Below, in pieces: positions 1 to 8,606 of a stretch of 64,000 bases of DNA. Source of the DNA: Paenibacillus flagellatus (lineage in GTDB: Bacteria > Bacillota > Bacilli > Paenibacillales > NBRC-103111); contig NZ_QJVJ01000002.1 of the NCBI RefSeq assembly GCF_003217775.1, positions 434,001 to 498,000 on the forward strand, read 5' to 3'. The translations under genes and the position numbers were made by a program. The notes beneath the pieces are model-generated. The model was not told the DNA's origin. It ran no database searches and was given only the letters and a program-made list of their open reading frames with translations. Each line of letters opens with the position of its first letter. Positions within the stretch are counted from its first letter, which is position 1.

Positions 1-713
1 TCAACGAGGCGAAAACCGGCAACCATCTGCACGGATTTTTTTACGACATGCCTTGGCAGGTCGACGATTACGGCGCTGACGACGTATGCAGCTACGTCGT
101 CGTGGCGCAGCGCGTAACCGAATCGCATCCGGCCTATGCGTCGTTCCCTCACCGGTTCACGATCAAAATCCGCTACTCGCTCGGTCCCGACGGATTGAAG
201 CAGGAGACGGGAGTCCGCAACGACGGCGACGAGCCGATGCCGTGCACGCTCGGCTTCCATACGACGGTCAACGCGCCGTTCGCCCCGGGCAGCAGCCCGT
301 CCGACTGCCGGTTCAAGATGACGATCGGGCGGCGCATCGAGCTGAACGACCGGATGCTGCCGACCGGCCGGTACGCGCCGCTGTCCGAGCACGAGACGCT
401 CATGCAGGGAGACGGGACGTCGCCGTTTTTCGAGCCGCTCGACAACCATTACACGGCGGTGCCGCAGGGCGGCCGCAACGTCATGGAGCTGACGGATACG
501 CGCGCGAACGCGAAGCTCGTGTACGAAGCCGGCAATGCCTTCAAGTTTTGGATGATTTATAACGGCGGCGCGCAAGGCGGGTTTTTCTGCCCGGAGCCGC
601 AGACGAATATGGTCAACGCGCCGGCGGCGCCGTTCTCCGCCGAGGAGGCGGGCATCGTTACGCTGGCGCCGGGCGAGGTATGGCAGGAGACGAGCCGGAT
701 GTACGGCGCCTGA
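1..713 (+). CDS. Aldose 1-epimerase family protein (5' truncated)
   Basis: Interconverts alpha and beta anomers of aldoses, usually in the cytoplasm. The reading frame is open from base 3 and enters with NEAKTGNHLHGFFYDMPWQV, the conserved early part of this family, so the first Met at base 48 is internal and the true start lies outside the window. Further on are the G-F-H-T-T-V-N-A-P-F segment and the C-terminal strand with FCPEPQTNMVNAP, matching the family's substrate-site Glu region. The gene ends at a TGA followed by a bidirectional terminator. Its position next to a sugar transport locus fits a role in feeding imported sugars into metabolism, but that link is inference. Confidence 0.85.
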   Translation, partial: NEAKTGNHLHGFFYDMPWQVDDYGADDVCSYVVVAQRVTESHPAYASFPHRFTIKIRYSLGPDGLKQETGVRNDGDEPMPCTLGFHTTVNAPFAPGSSPSDCRFKMTIGRRIELNDRMLPTGRYAPLSEHETLMQGDGTSPFFEPLDNHYTAVPQGGRNVMELTDTRANAKLVYEAGNAFKFWMIYNGGAQGGFFCPEPQTNMVNAPAAPFSAEEAGIVTLAPGEVWQETSRMYGA

Positions 714-780
714 GCCGTCCGTCGCCCCGGTTCGGCGGCAAGCCGGCCGGGAGGAACGCAATCGAGACGCAGTCGGAAGC

Positions 781-824
781 AAGAACCCCGGACTCTCGCC
801 AGCGAGAATTCGGGGTTCTTTGTC
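781..824. terminator. Bidirectional rho-independent terminator
   Basis: AAGAACCCCG and CGGGGTTCTT form a perfect 10-bp stem, with an inner TCTCGC/GCGAGA stem. The flanking A and T residues allow termination in both directions. It separates the converging epimerase and peroxiredoxin genes. Confidence 0.85.
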
Positions 825-838
825 GCGCCGGCGCCGCT

Positions 839-1276
839 CTACGACTTCAGCAGCACCTCGAGCAGCACTTCCGTCGGCGGATTGCCTTTGTACGCGTAGG
901 CGATGCGCCCGTCCTTGCCGATGACGTAGACGACCCGCTGCTGGAGAAACAAGCCGAGTATTTTGCCGACGTCGTACCGCTTGCGGATGGTCTCGTCCTT
1001 GTCGGAGACGATCGGGAAGTCGAGCCCGTGATGACGGGCGAACGCCCGATGGTCGTCGAGGCCGCCGGGGTTGACGCCGATCACGACGGCGCCGAGCGCG
1101 TCGTACTTCGCCTTGCTGTCGCGGACGGCGCACAGCTGCGCCGTGCAGCCCGGCGTTTCGTCCTTCGGATAGAAAATGAGCACGACCGGCCGCTGCCCGA
1201 TCCAATCGCTCAGCCGGATTTTGCCCTGCGTCGAGTCCGCCTCGAAGGACGGTGCCTCCGCGCCGATGTTCAACAT
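839..1276 (-). CDS. bcp: Thioredoxin-dependent peroxiredoxin, BCP/PrxQ type
   Basis: Reduces hydrogen peroxide and organic hydroperoxides using thioredoxin. The 145-residue product has the AhpC/TSA fold sequence, with the active-site segment FYPKDETPGCTAQLC. C44 is the peroxidatic Cys and C49 the resolving Cys, the CX4C arrangement typical of PrxQ/BCP. The start is the ATG at 1276, preceded by GGGGAGGA at 8-base spacing. The frame runs open far upstream but without family similarity. A TATAAT box on the minus strand at 1323-1328 probably provides its own promoter, separating it from the response regulator gene upstream. Confidence 0.93.
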   Translation of the reverse strand: MLNIGAEAPSFEADSTQGKIRLSDWIGQRPVVLIFYPKDETPGCTAQLCAVRDSKAKYDALGAVVIGVNPGGLDDHRAFARHHGLDFPIVSDKDETIRKRYDVGKILGLFLQQRVVYVIGKDGRIAYAYKGNPPTEVLLEVLLKS

Positions 1277-1362
1277 GGAATGATCCTCCCCGCTCGTCAA
1301 TACGTATCGTAGTCCTGCCCCCATTATACAACGACCGGTTCGCGCAAGGCCAATCGCCCGCC

Positions 1363-2979
1363 TTAGGGCGTTACGAGCGGCTTGTGCTTGTTTTTGAACT
1401 CGTTCGGCGTCATGCCGGCATACTTTTTGAACATCGTGCAGAAGTGCGAATAGTTCCGGAACCCCGCTTTCTCGGCAAGCTCGTAGTTGCGGTACCGCCC
1501 GCTGACCAAATACGACTTGGCCCGCTCGATCCGCTGCTCGAGAATATAGTCCATGACGGACGTGCCGATTTCTTTTTTGAACAGATGGCCCATGTACGAG
1601 GCGCTCAGCTGGATATGGTCGGCGATCGCCTCGAGCGTCAGCTCGTCCTGGAGATGCGCCCGGATGTACTGGATCGCGAGGCGAATTTCCGGGCGCACCC
1701 GCCGTGCCTGCTCCATCCGCCGCTTCCGCTCCTTCATCCAGCCCGCGACGGAGAGGGCCGCTTCGTGCAGCGTATGGCAGGCGTGCACGTTCGGCCACGG
1801 GGAGGCGGGCAGCGCGTCGTCCGAATCGGGAAACAGCGACTTCAGCGAATCGAGCCACCGCTTCGCCTTGTACGGCTCCGGCGTATGCAGCCGGAACGTC
1901 AGCTTCATCCGCGCCGCCCATTCGTCCAATTCTCCGGCATCGCCGGAGGCGAGCGTCCGCTTCAAATCGTCGATCAGCTGGTTCAGCTCCTGCTCGGGCA
2001 CGTCGCGGTACGGGGCGACCCGATCCCAGAACAGCGGACCCGGCTTGTCGCGGTAAAACGAATACGACAGCCGCTGCTCCGTCTGGGCGTATACGGACCG
2101 CATCGATGCCGGCGTCCGGAACGGAGGACTGACGCCGATCCATAGCCGGACGCCCAAATACCGCTCGAGCGGACGTTCTAGCGCGTCGGCCATCGCCGTC
2201 ACGCGCTGCCGCACCTCGCTTTCGTCCAAATCGCCGGCGCCATGCGTCATCACGATGACGAATTGGCCGAAGGAGAGCGGGAACAGCTCGAACCCGCCGC
2301 CTCCGTCCTGCAGCGTCTCCCGGACGATTTCGAGCAAGCTGAACTCGGCCAGCGGCCGGTCGATTTCGTTGTACTTCGCGCCGAACGATTCGATCGCGTC
2401 GACCCGGCAGACGGCCATGACGAGCCACGGCGCCTTCAGCTTAATATCGAGCAGCGCTCCGCGCTCGACGATTTCGCGATCGGCCGACAAGCTGCCGGTC
2501 AGCACGTTCTCGAAAAACTGCTCGCGCAGCGAATAATTGTAGTTGCGGATCAGCTGCTGATGCGACCGCACCTTCTCCGTATAGCGGCTGTCGCGCTCGA
2601 GCTCCTCGCACGCGCGGTCCAGCGCCGCCTTCGTCTGCACGAGATCGACGGGCGACTTCAGGATGTAGCCGACCGCTCCGAGCTGCATGGCACTCTGCAC
2701 GTAGCCGAAGTCGCGATGCGCGGTCAGCATGATCGTCCGGATGCGGCGAAACTCCTCCTTCAGCCGGCCGAGCAGCGTCAGTCCGTCCATGACGGGCATC
2801 GTAATATCGATCAGGGCGATGTCCGGATCGACGGAGCGGCACAGCTCGAGCGCTTCTTCCCCGTTCGCCGCTTCGCCCGCGATCGCAAAGCCCCAATCGC
2901 TCCACGGAAACCGCTCGCGGATATGCTGCCGGGCAAGCGGCTCGTCGTCGATCAGGACGATTCGTTTCATCGTCGTCAT
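1363..2979 (-). CDS. Two-component response regulator, YesN type (REC + AraC-family HTH)
   Basis: Transcription factor of the YesN family that usually controls neighbouring sugar ABC transporter genes. Residues 4-122 form a receiver domain with acidic D11/D12, phospho-acceptor D58 in ALIDITMP and the conserved Lys in YILKSP. The last about 100 residues are an AraC-type double helix-turn-helix (ELTLEAIADHIQLSASYMGHLFKKE and the GFRNYSHFCTMFKKYAGMTP half). The middle 250 residues are the variable linker seen in this family. The ATG at 2979 is chosen because GGAGG lies 11 bases upstream. An ATG at 3000 would place that ribosome site inside the gene. It begins 31 bases after the sensor kinase stop, so the two form an operon. 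Confidence 0.93.
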   Translation of the reverse strand: MTTMKRIVLIDDEPLARQHIRERFPWSDWGFAIAGEAANGEEALELCRSVDPDIALIDITMPVMDGLTLLGRLKEEFRRIRTIMLTAHRDFGYVQSAMQLGAVGYILKSPVDLVQTKAALDRACEELERDSRYTEKVRSHQQLIRNYNYSLREQFFENVLTGSLSADREIVERGALLDIKLKAPWLVMAVCRVDAIESFGAKYNEIDRPLAEFSLLEIVRETLQDGGGGFELFPLSFGQFVIVMTHGAGDLDESEVRQRVTAMADALERPLERYLGVRLWIGVSPPFRTPASMRSVYAQTEQRLSYSFYRDKPGPLFWDRVAPYRDVPEQELNQLIDDLKRTLASGDAGELDEWAARMKLTFRLHTPEPYKAKRWLDSLKSLFPDSDDALPASPWPNVHACHTLHEAALSVAGWMKERKRRMEQARRVRPEIRLAIQYIRAHLQDELTLEAIADHIQLSASYMGHLFKKEIGTSVMDYILEQRIERAKSYLVSGRYRNYELAEKAGFRNYSHFCTMFKKYAGMTPNEFKNKHKPLVTP

Positions 2980-3010
2980 CGGTGTCGGCACCTCCTCCAT
3001 GGACGATCTT

Positions 3011-4780
3011 TCACCATTTTCCCTGCATCGCGATCTGCCCGGGATCGCGGACGATCGGCAGCGTGAGCAGAAGCCGCGTGCCCGCGTCGGGCGAGCTTTC
3101 GATGCGGATCCGGTACCGGTCGCCGAACAGCAGCCGAAGCCGGCGATGCACGTTCGTGACGCCGATCCTCTCCGAAGGCTCGTTCCCTTCGAGCTGGCCG
3201 ACCAGCCGGGCCAGCTTCGCCTCCGGCATGCCGACGCCGCCGTCCTCGATCATGATGTCCCAGCAATCGCCGTGATCCGAAGCGCCGATAAACAGCGTCC
3301 CCCGGCGGCCGGCCGGCACGAGCCCGTGGAAAATCGCGTTCTCGACGAGCGGCTGCAGGGCGAACTTCGGAAACCAATAGTCGAGCACGTTCGGATCGAC
3401 GTCCGACTCGAAGTCGAACGATCCCGGGTAGCGGGCGGCCATCAGGACGATGTAGCTTTCCATCGACCGCAGCTCGTCGCGGAACGGGATCGGCGCCGGA
3501 GACGCATCGAGACTGTATTGCAGCTGATCCGTCAAGGCGGAGATGAGCGAGTCCGCTTTGTTCAAGTCGCCTTGGCGGGCGACGACGCTGATCGTGTTCA
3601 GCGTATTGAACAGGAAATGCGGCTTGATTTGCGCCTGCAGCGCTTTGAAGTCGGCGATTTTGCGCTGCTCCTCGGTGTAGCGCAAATCTTCGACAAGCTG
3701 GCGGATGCGCGCGACCATCCGGTTGAACTGCGCGGCGAGGAAGCCGAGCTCGTCCGACCTCGGCATTTGGATGGATGCGTCCAAATTGCCCTTGGAGACG
3801 TCGTTCATCGTCGAGGCGATCCGGCGGATCGGCCGGCTGATCAGGACGGAGATGAGCCAGGCGATGGCGAGCGACAGCAGAAACGACAGGCCGACGAGCA
3901 GCCACGTATAGTTGACGAGCCGCTGCAGCGGGCCGAGCAGCGTCTTCTTGTCCATCACCCAGACGACCTGCCAGCCGACGAAGTTGGTCCGGCTTCGCGT
4001 CAGGAACAGCTCCTGCGACTGCGGCCCGTGATAATCGTATTGGAGCCATCTGGCGTGAAACAGCGACTCGGGAATGCCGGTCAAGGCGAACGATTTGTCG
4101 AACACCGAATACGAGCCGTAGGGCGGCCTGGCGTACACGAGCCGGCTGTCGTCGCCGAGCAGCAGCAGCGAGCCCTGCATATGCGAAGCGGTGTCGGGAA
4201 TAAGCGCCCGGTACAGCTTCGGCAAATCGAGGTCGACGAGCAGCAGATGACGGGCGCCGCCGGGAGCGCTTACATCCATCGCCACGGATACGGTGTAGCC
4301 CGAGGCGGGGGAGAAGTACGGGCCGATCCAGACGAGCTCGCCGCGATGGATGACGGAGGACAGCCGCTGCATCAAGTAGTCGCTGGACGGAAGCTCCCAG
4401 CTGTTCGCCGCCGTGCTTACGATGTCTCGGTCGCCGACGAGCAGATGGATGTGGCTCGCGTTCGGCATGAAGTAGATCAGGTTTTCGCTCAGCCAGCTGC
4501 GAATTTCCGGCCGCGTCCCGTTCCGGAGCCGGTTGTCGTTCGCGACCGAAAGGAAAAAGCTGCGGATGTTCGTCAGGTTGAGCTGCAAATATTCGTCCGA
4601 CTTCTGGACCATCTGTTTGGCGTATTCGGTTTGCGCCTCGAGCAGCGTGGCGGAGGAGTACCGGTAATACGAGAAGCCGAGCAGCAGAATGATCGATTCG
4701 ACCAGCACGAAGCAGATGGCGAACATTTTGGCCGACAGCTTCGCCCGAAGCGGCCTGCGGCCCGGAAGCGCGAATGTCAT
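3011..4780 (-). CDS. Sensor histidine kinase, YesM type
   Basis: Membrane kinase that should phosphorylate the downstream YesN-type regulator. From the ATG at 4780 the order is a membrane segment (about residues 15-35), an extracytoplasmic sensing region of about 230 residues, and a second membrane segment (YTWLLVGLSFLLSLAIAWLI). Then come a HAMP domain (SRPIRRIASTMNDVSKGNLD), a His_kinase domain with the phospho-acceptor in QIKPHFLFNTLN, and an ATPase domain with the N-box LQPLVENAIFHG. The frame is open up to 4900, but residues before M41 read through promoter-like DNA (TATAAT on the minus strand at about 4820), and GGAAGG lies 12 bases before 4780. The divergent lipoprotein gene is its likely target and the sensed ligand is unknown. 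Confidence 0.9.
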   Translation of the reverse strand: MTFALPGRRPLRAKLSAKMFAICFVLVESIILLLGFSYYRYSSATLLEAQTEYAKQMVQKSDEYLQLNLTNIRSFFLSVANDNRLRNGTRPEIRSWLSENLIYFMPNASHIHLLVGDRDIVSTAANSWELPSSDYLMQRLSSVIHRGELVWIGPYFSPASGYTVSVAMDVSAPGGARHLLLVDLDLPKLYRALIPDTASHMQGSLLLLGDDSRLVYARPPYGSYSVFDKSFALTGIPESLFHARWLQYDYHGPQSQELFLTRSRTNFVGWQVVWVMDKKTLLGPLQRLVNYTWLLVGLSFLLSLAIAWLISVLISRPIRRIASTMNDVSKGNLDASIQMPRSDELGFLAAQFNRMVARIRQLVEDLRYTEEQRKIADFKALQAQIKPHFLFNTLNTISVVARQGDLNKADSLISALTDQLQYSLDASPAPIPFRDELRSMESYIVLMAARYPGSFDFESDVDPNVLDYWFPKFALQPLVENAIFHGLVPAGRRGTLFIGASDHGDCWDIMIEDGGVGMPEAKLARLVGQLEGNEPSERIGVTNVHRRLRLLFGDRYRIRIESSPDAGTRLLLTLPIVRDPGQIAMQGKW

Positions 4781-4867
4781 GGCGGGTTCTGTCCTTCCCG
4801 AATAGTAAGTCCTCCTTTTCATTATAAAGGGATTCGGGCGCGAAGACAGCGGGCGATGCCGAAAAAG

Positions 4868-4940
4868 CCGGATCCCCAAACTTTTCGCCGGATTCCGCAT
4901 GCCGCAACTTCTGGTTGGACGGCGGGAAACCGTTTATAAT
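4868..4940 (+). promoter_or_regulatory. Promoter -10 with CCGGAT direct repeats upstream
   Basis: A perfect TATAAT lies at 4935-4940, 34 bases before the lipoprotein start. No good -35 is visible, which fits an activator-dependent promoter. Upstream, CCGGAT occurs at 4868-4873 and 4888-4893, exactly 20 bases apart, the spacing expected for an AraC-type regulator binding one face of the helix. The same element recurs before the permease gene. Confidence 0.5.
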
Positions 4941-4974
4941 CGGAAGAAAGCGGACAAAAGGGGGCGTCTTCGAC

Positions 4975-6468
4975 ATGAAGCGAAGCCGGATTGCGGCGGT
5001 ATGGATGGCGGCCGTGTGGGCCGCGCTCGGCCTGCTGCCGGCGTGCGAGCCCGGCGGCGAAACGTTCGAAGGCGCGGAGCCGGCGCGGGACGCGCCGCAT
5101 ATCGAGGTGCTCGTGTCGGGAAGCGAGCTGCCCGATCCGAACGACGACGACATCAAGAAGGCGCTCGACGCCAAGCTGAACATCGACCTGAACATTGTGG
5201 AATGTCTCGGGGACGCCTGCCGCAACCAATTGAACGTCCGGCTCGCGGAAGGCAGTCTGCCCGATCTGTTTTACGTGAACCGGCGCGATATGGTCAAGCT
5301 GGCGAGACAAGGGTCGATTCTCGATCTGTCTCCGTACGCCGATTTGCTGGCGCCGGCCGTCGCTTTTACCGGCATCGACGACCCGATGTTCACGACGGTG
5401 GACGGGAAGCGGTACGGGCTGCCGCGAGCCGACACGTCGTTCCAGTATTCGTACTGGATCCGCGAAGATTGGCTCGACAAGCTCGGGCTCGATCCGCCGG
5501 CCGACCTGGACGGTCTGCTCGAGACGGCGAAGGCGATGACGGAGCGCGATCCGGACGGCAACGGCAAGCGGGATACGTTCGGCTTCAGCGGAAGCCCGTC
5601 GTCGGCGCTCGGCCCGATTTTCGGCGCATTCGGCACGACGTATCCCGGCCATTTCTATATCAAGAACGGCAAGCTCGTCAACTCGCTGTACGACCCGGAT
5701 CAGCTGACGGCGCTCGCGTTCGCGAAGCGGATGGTCGACGCCGGCGTCGTCGATCCCGATTTTTTGTCCAACACGCAAATCCAGAACGAAGCGAAGGCGT
5801 TCCAAGGACAAGTGGGCCTCATTTATTACAACTGGCCGAATCTCGTCAACGACAACAAGGTCCGCGAGTGGCAACCGCTCAATCCGAACGCCCGCTGGGC
5901 GCAAGTTCCCGCCCCGCGCGGCCCCGGAGGCGCGAGCACGGCCTACAACGACGTGGGCGCGCGCAACATTCTCGTGCTGTCGGCCAAGCTCGCCCAGCAG
6001 CCGGCGAAGCTGGACAAAATCATTCGGCTTCTCGCCTACTTGTCGTCCGACGAGGGCAGCCGTCTCGTCCTGTACGGCATCGAGGGCAAGCATTACAAAC
6101 GGTCGAACGGGACGATCGTGCCGACCGACAAAATGCCCGAAGCGAAATACTCGTACTTGTACCAGCTGATCGGGCGGGACGAAATGGTCTATCTGCGCAC
6201 GAAGTTTCCGAAGCAGGAGCCTTACTTCACGTTCGCGATGAACGAGCCGCGCATCGACGTGTACGATTCGTTGATCGACCCGCCTCCCGGGTTCAGCCTG
6301 ACCGACGCGGGACGGTTCATCCAGGAGGAAATGTTCAAGTTCATTTACGGCAAACGACCGCTCGACAGCTACGGTGATTTCCTCCGCACGCTCGAGACGG
6401 AGTACCGATACGGCGACTACATGCGGTCGGCGGAGGCGCAGCTGAAAGAGCTGGGCGTATGGCAATAG
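4975..6468 (+). CDS. Extracellular solute-binding lipoprotein (sugar ABC transporter, family 1)
   Basis: Captures a sugar or oligosaccharide outside the cell for the LplB/YtcP-type permeases downstream. The 497-residue product begins MKRSRIAAVW, has a hydrophobic stretch and a lipobox ending LPAC with the lipidated Cys at residue 24. It carries the DPDGNGKRDTFGF segment typical of Paenibacillus YtcQ/LipO-type binding proteins. The start at 4975 has AAAAGGGGG 10 bases upstream. A frame-open ATG at 4915 is rejected because it lies upstream of the -10 box. A strong terminator follows, so the permease genes probably need their own promoter. The substrate cannot be told from sequence. Confidence 0.92.
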   Translation: MKRSRIAAVWMAAVWAALGLLPACEPGGETFEGAEPARDAPHIEVLVSGSELPDPNDDDIKKALDAKLNIDLNIVECLGDACRNQLNVRLAEGSLPDLFYVNRRDMVKLARQGSILDLSPYADLLAPAVAFTGIDDPMFTTVDGKRYGLPRADTSFQYSYWIREDWLDKLGLDPPADLDGLLETAKAMTERDPDGNGKRDTFGFSGSPSSALGPIFGAFGTTYPGHFYIKNGKLVNSLYDPDQLTALAFAKRMVDAGVVDPDFLSNTQIQNEAKAFQGQVGLIYYNWPNLVNDNKVREWQPLNPNARWAQVPAPRGPGGASTAYNDVGARNILVLSAKLAQQPAKLDKIIRLLAYLSSDEGSRLVLYGIEGKHYKRSNGTIVPTDKMPEAKYSYLYQLIGRDEMVYLRTKFPKQEPYFTFAMNEPRIDVYDSLIDPPPGFSLTDAGRFIQEEMFKFIYGKRPLDSYGDFLRTLETEYRYGDYMRSAEAQLKELGVWQ

Positions 6469-6480
6469 CGCGGCGGGGCC

Positions 6481-6515
6481 CCCGCTTTCTCCTTCGGGAG
6501 AAGGCGGGTTTTTTT
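6481..6515 (+). terminator. Rho-independent terminator after the binding-protein gene
   Basis: CCCGCTTTCTCC, loop TTCG, GGAGAAGGCGGG, then a run of T. The 12-bp stem has one G-T pair. Confidence 0.9.
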
Positions 6516-6536
6516 GTTTTTTTGTCGCGCATATAG

Positions 6537-6620
6537 CCGGATTCCGAACGTTCATTTCGTCGGATACCCGAACATTTCGACGGATCCGCGATGTTTTCCG
6601 GATTCGCCGGCACGTACAAT
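6537..6620 (+). promoter_or_regulatory. Permease promoter with four NCGGAT repeats
   Basis: NCGGAT occurs at 6537-6542, 6560-6565, 6580-6585 and 6598-6603. The middle two sit in CATTTCGTCGGAT and CATTTCGACGGAT, 12 of 13 bases alike and exactly 20 bases apart. TACAAT at 6615-6620 is a plausible -10 and the -35 is weak. This resembles the pair upstream of the first lipoprotein and is a candidate operator for the local YesN-type regulator. Confidence 0.5.
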
Positions 6621-6679
6621 GAATGTTGCAAGCCCCCTACGGCACTCCCATTTCAGGCAGAAAGGATGAACGGACCCGC

Positions 6680-7633
6680 ATGGAGTCGGCGATCGAGAAA
6701 GCGCTTCCTCAAGGCCGCACGGCGAGCCGGCGGCAATCGCTCGCGACGCATTTGTCGCATCACAAATGGCTGTATTTGTTTCTCGTCCCGGGATTTTTGT
6801 ACTTGTTCGTGTTCAAATATATCCCGATGGTCGGCATCGTCATCGCGTTTCAAGATTTCAGCCTCGTCAGGGGCATAACGGGCAGCGAGTGGGTCGGGTT
6901 CGACAATTTCGCGTACTTGTTCGAATCGCGCGATTTTTACAACGTGCTGCGCAATTCGCTCGTCCTGAGCGTCTACCAGATCGTGTGGGGATTTCCGGCG
7001 CCGATCGTGCTCGCCCTCATGCTGAACGAAGTCCGGCACATGCTGTTCAAGCGCGTGTCGCAGACGGTTTTGTACTTGCCGCACTTCATCTCGTGGGTCG
7101 TGCTGGCCGGGATGATCATCAACTTCCTGTCCCCGTCGACCGGTCCGGTCAACGCGGTCGTCAAGGGGCTCGGCTACGAGCCGGTCGCGTTTTTGCTCAA
7201 GCCGGAATACTTTCGGACGATTCTCGTCTCCGCTGAGGTGTGGAAGGGCGTCGGCTGGGGGACGATCATCTACTTGGCGGCGATGGCGAGCATCGACCCG
7301 ACGCTGTACGAGTCGGCCCGCATCGACGGCGCCGGACGGTTCCGGCAAATCCGCCACATTACGCTGCCCGGCATCGCGCCGACGATCGTCGTGCTGCTCA
7401 TCCTGTCGGTCGGCAACATTTTGGACAACGGCTTCGAGCAGGTGTTTCTACTGTACAACCCGATGACTTACGAGGTGGCGGACGTGTTCGAGACGTTCAC
7501 GTACCGGATCGGCCTGATCGACGGTCGGATGTCGTTCGCGGCGGCGGTCGGGCTGTTCAAGGCGGTCGTCGGCCTCGTCCTGATCGTATCGGCCAACCGG
7601 CTCGCCCGCCTGTTCGGCAAACAAATTTGGTAG
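6680..7633 (+). CDS. Sugar ABC transporter permease, LplB type
   Basis: One of two membrane subunits of a CUT1-type importer. The 317-residue protein has six predicted membrane segments, the first in WLYLFLVPGFLYLFVFKYIPMVG. The family's cytoplasmic EAA loop reads YESARIDGAGRFRQIRHITLPGIAP and contacts the ATPase. No ATPase gene is nearby, so a shared MsmX-like ATPase encoded elsewhere is likely. The ATG at 6680 is preferred, with AAAGGA 13 bases upstream. An in-frame ATG at 6623 is only a few bases from the -10 box. Confidence 0.9.
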   Translation: MESAIEKALPQGRTASRRQSLATHLSHHKWLYLFLVPGFLYLFVFKYIPMVGIVIAFQDFSLVRGITGSEWVGFDNFAYLFESRDFYNVLRNSLVLSVYQIVWGFPAPIVLALMLNEVRHMLFKRVSQTVLYLPHFISWVVLAGMIINFLSPSTGPVNAVVKGLGYEPVAFLLKPEYFRTILVSAEVWKGVGWGTIIYLAAMASIDPTLYESARIDGAGRFRQIRHITLPGIAPTIVVLLILSVGNILDNGFEQVFLLYNPMTYEVADVFETFTYRIGLIDGRMSFAAAVGLFKAVVGLVLIVSANRLARLFGKQIW

Positions 7634-7644
7634 GTGAAGCGCGA

Positions 7645-8523
7645 ATGACAAGCCGCAAAATCGAAACGTTCGACGTCGTCAACTATGCGCTCGTCTCGCT
7701 GGTTTGCGTCGTCATGCTGTATCCGTTCGTCAACGTCATCTCCGTCTCGTTCAGCTCGTATGCCGCTTACGTGCAAAACCCGCTGATGATCTGGCCGCGC
7801 GATCTGGACCTGAGCGCCTACAAGGAGATCATGTCGCACCGGATTTTGTGGACCAGCTACCGGAATACGATCGTCGTGACGGCGGTCGGCGTGGCGCTCG
7901 GCATATTCCTGTACATCATTACGGCGTACCCGCTGTCCAAGCCGGCGCTGAAAGGGCGCCGGACGCTCATGCTGCTCGTCGTGTTCACGATGCTGTTCAG
8001 CGGCGGGCTCATCCCGAACTTTTACTTGATCCGGTCGCTCGGGCTGCTCGATACGTACGCCGCTCTGGTGCTGCCTTCGCTGTTCTCGGGGTTCAGCCTC
8101 ATCCTGATGAAAAATTATTTCGAGAGCATTCCCGAGGAGCTGGAGGAGGCGGCCCGCATCGACGGCGCCTCCGATCCGTACATCCTGTTCCGCATCGTCG
8201 TCCCGCTGTCCAAGCCGATCATCGCGACGCTGTGCCTGTTCGCCGCCGTCGGCTACTGGAACAACTTCTTCAACGGCGTCGTGTACATCCGCAGCATCGA
8301 CAAATGGCCGCTCATGCTGTTCCTGCGGGAAATTATCGAAGGGACGGCGATGAAGGAGATCGCCTCCGGCGGCAACGCGGCGGAGACGGGAGGGGCGCAG
8401 GCGACGCGGGAGACGCTGAAGTACGCGACGCTGACGATCGTCATGATACCGATTCTGCTCGTCTACCCGTTCGTGCAAAAGTATTTCGTCAAAGGCATCA
8501 TGCTCGGCTCGGTCAAAGGATGA
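7645..8523 (+). CDS. Sugar ABC transporter permease, YtcP type
   Basis: Second membrane subunit, MalG-like, 292 residues. The N terminus MTSRKIETFDVVNYALVSLVCVVMLYPF and the EAA loop LEEAARIDGASDPYILFRIVVPLSKPIIATL are characteristic. The conserved C terminus YPFVQKYFVKGIMLGSVKG ends nearly all YtcP relatives. The start at 7645 has AGGTGA upstream and lies 11 bases after the LplB-type stop, so the two are translated from one transcript. The upstream in-frame extension overlaps the preceding gene and lacks family similarity. Confidence 0.92.
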   Translation: MTSRKIETFDVVNYALVSLVCVVMLYPFVNVISVSFSSYAAYVQNPLMIWPRDLDLSAYKEIMSHRILWTSYRNTIVVTAVGVALGIFLYIITAYPLSKPALKGRRTLMLLVVFTMLFSGGLIPNFYLIRSLGLLDTYAALVLPSLFSGFSLILMKNYFESIPEELEEAARIDGASDPYILFRIVVPLSKPIIATLCLFAAVGYWNNFFNGVVYIRSIDKWPLMLFLREIIEGTAMKEIASGGNAAETGGAQATRETLKYATLTIVMIPILLVYPFVQKYFVKGIMLGSVKG

Positions 8524-8606
8524 CCGGACAATCGCGATAGCGGAAGGGAGCCCGCGCTTCCTTGGCTATAAATCCGAAACTCGAGGCAAACGGGAGGAGA
8601 TCGAAC

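Noticed and set aside
2976-5225. 749-codon minus-strand frame over the sensor kinase
   Set aside because: It is out of frame with the kinase domains, is Arg/Ala-rich, and crosses the promoter region.
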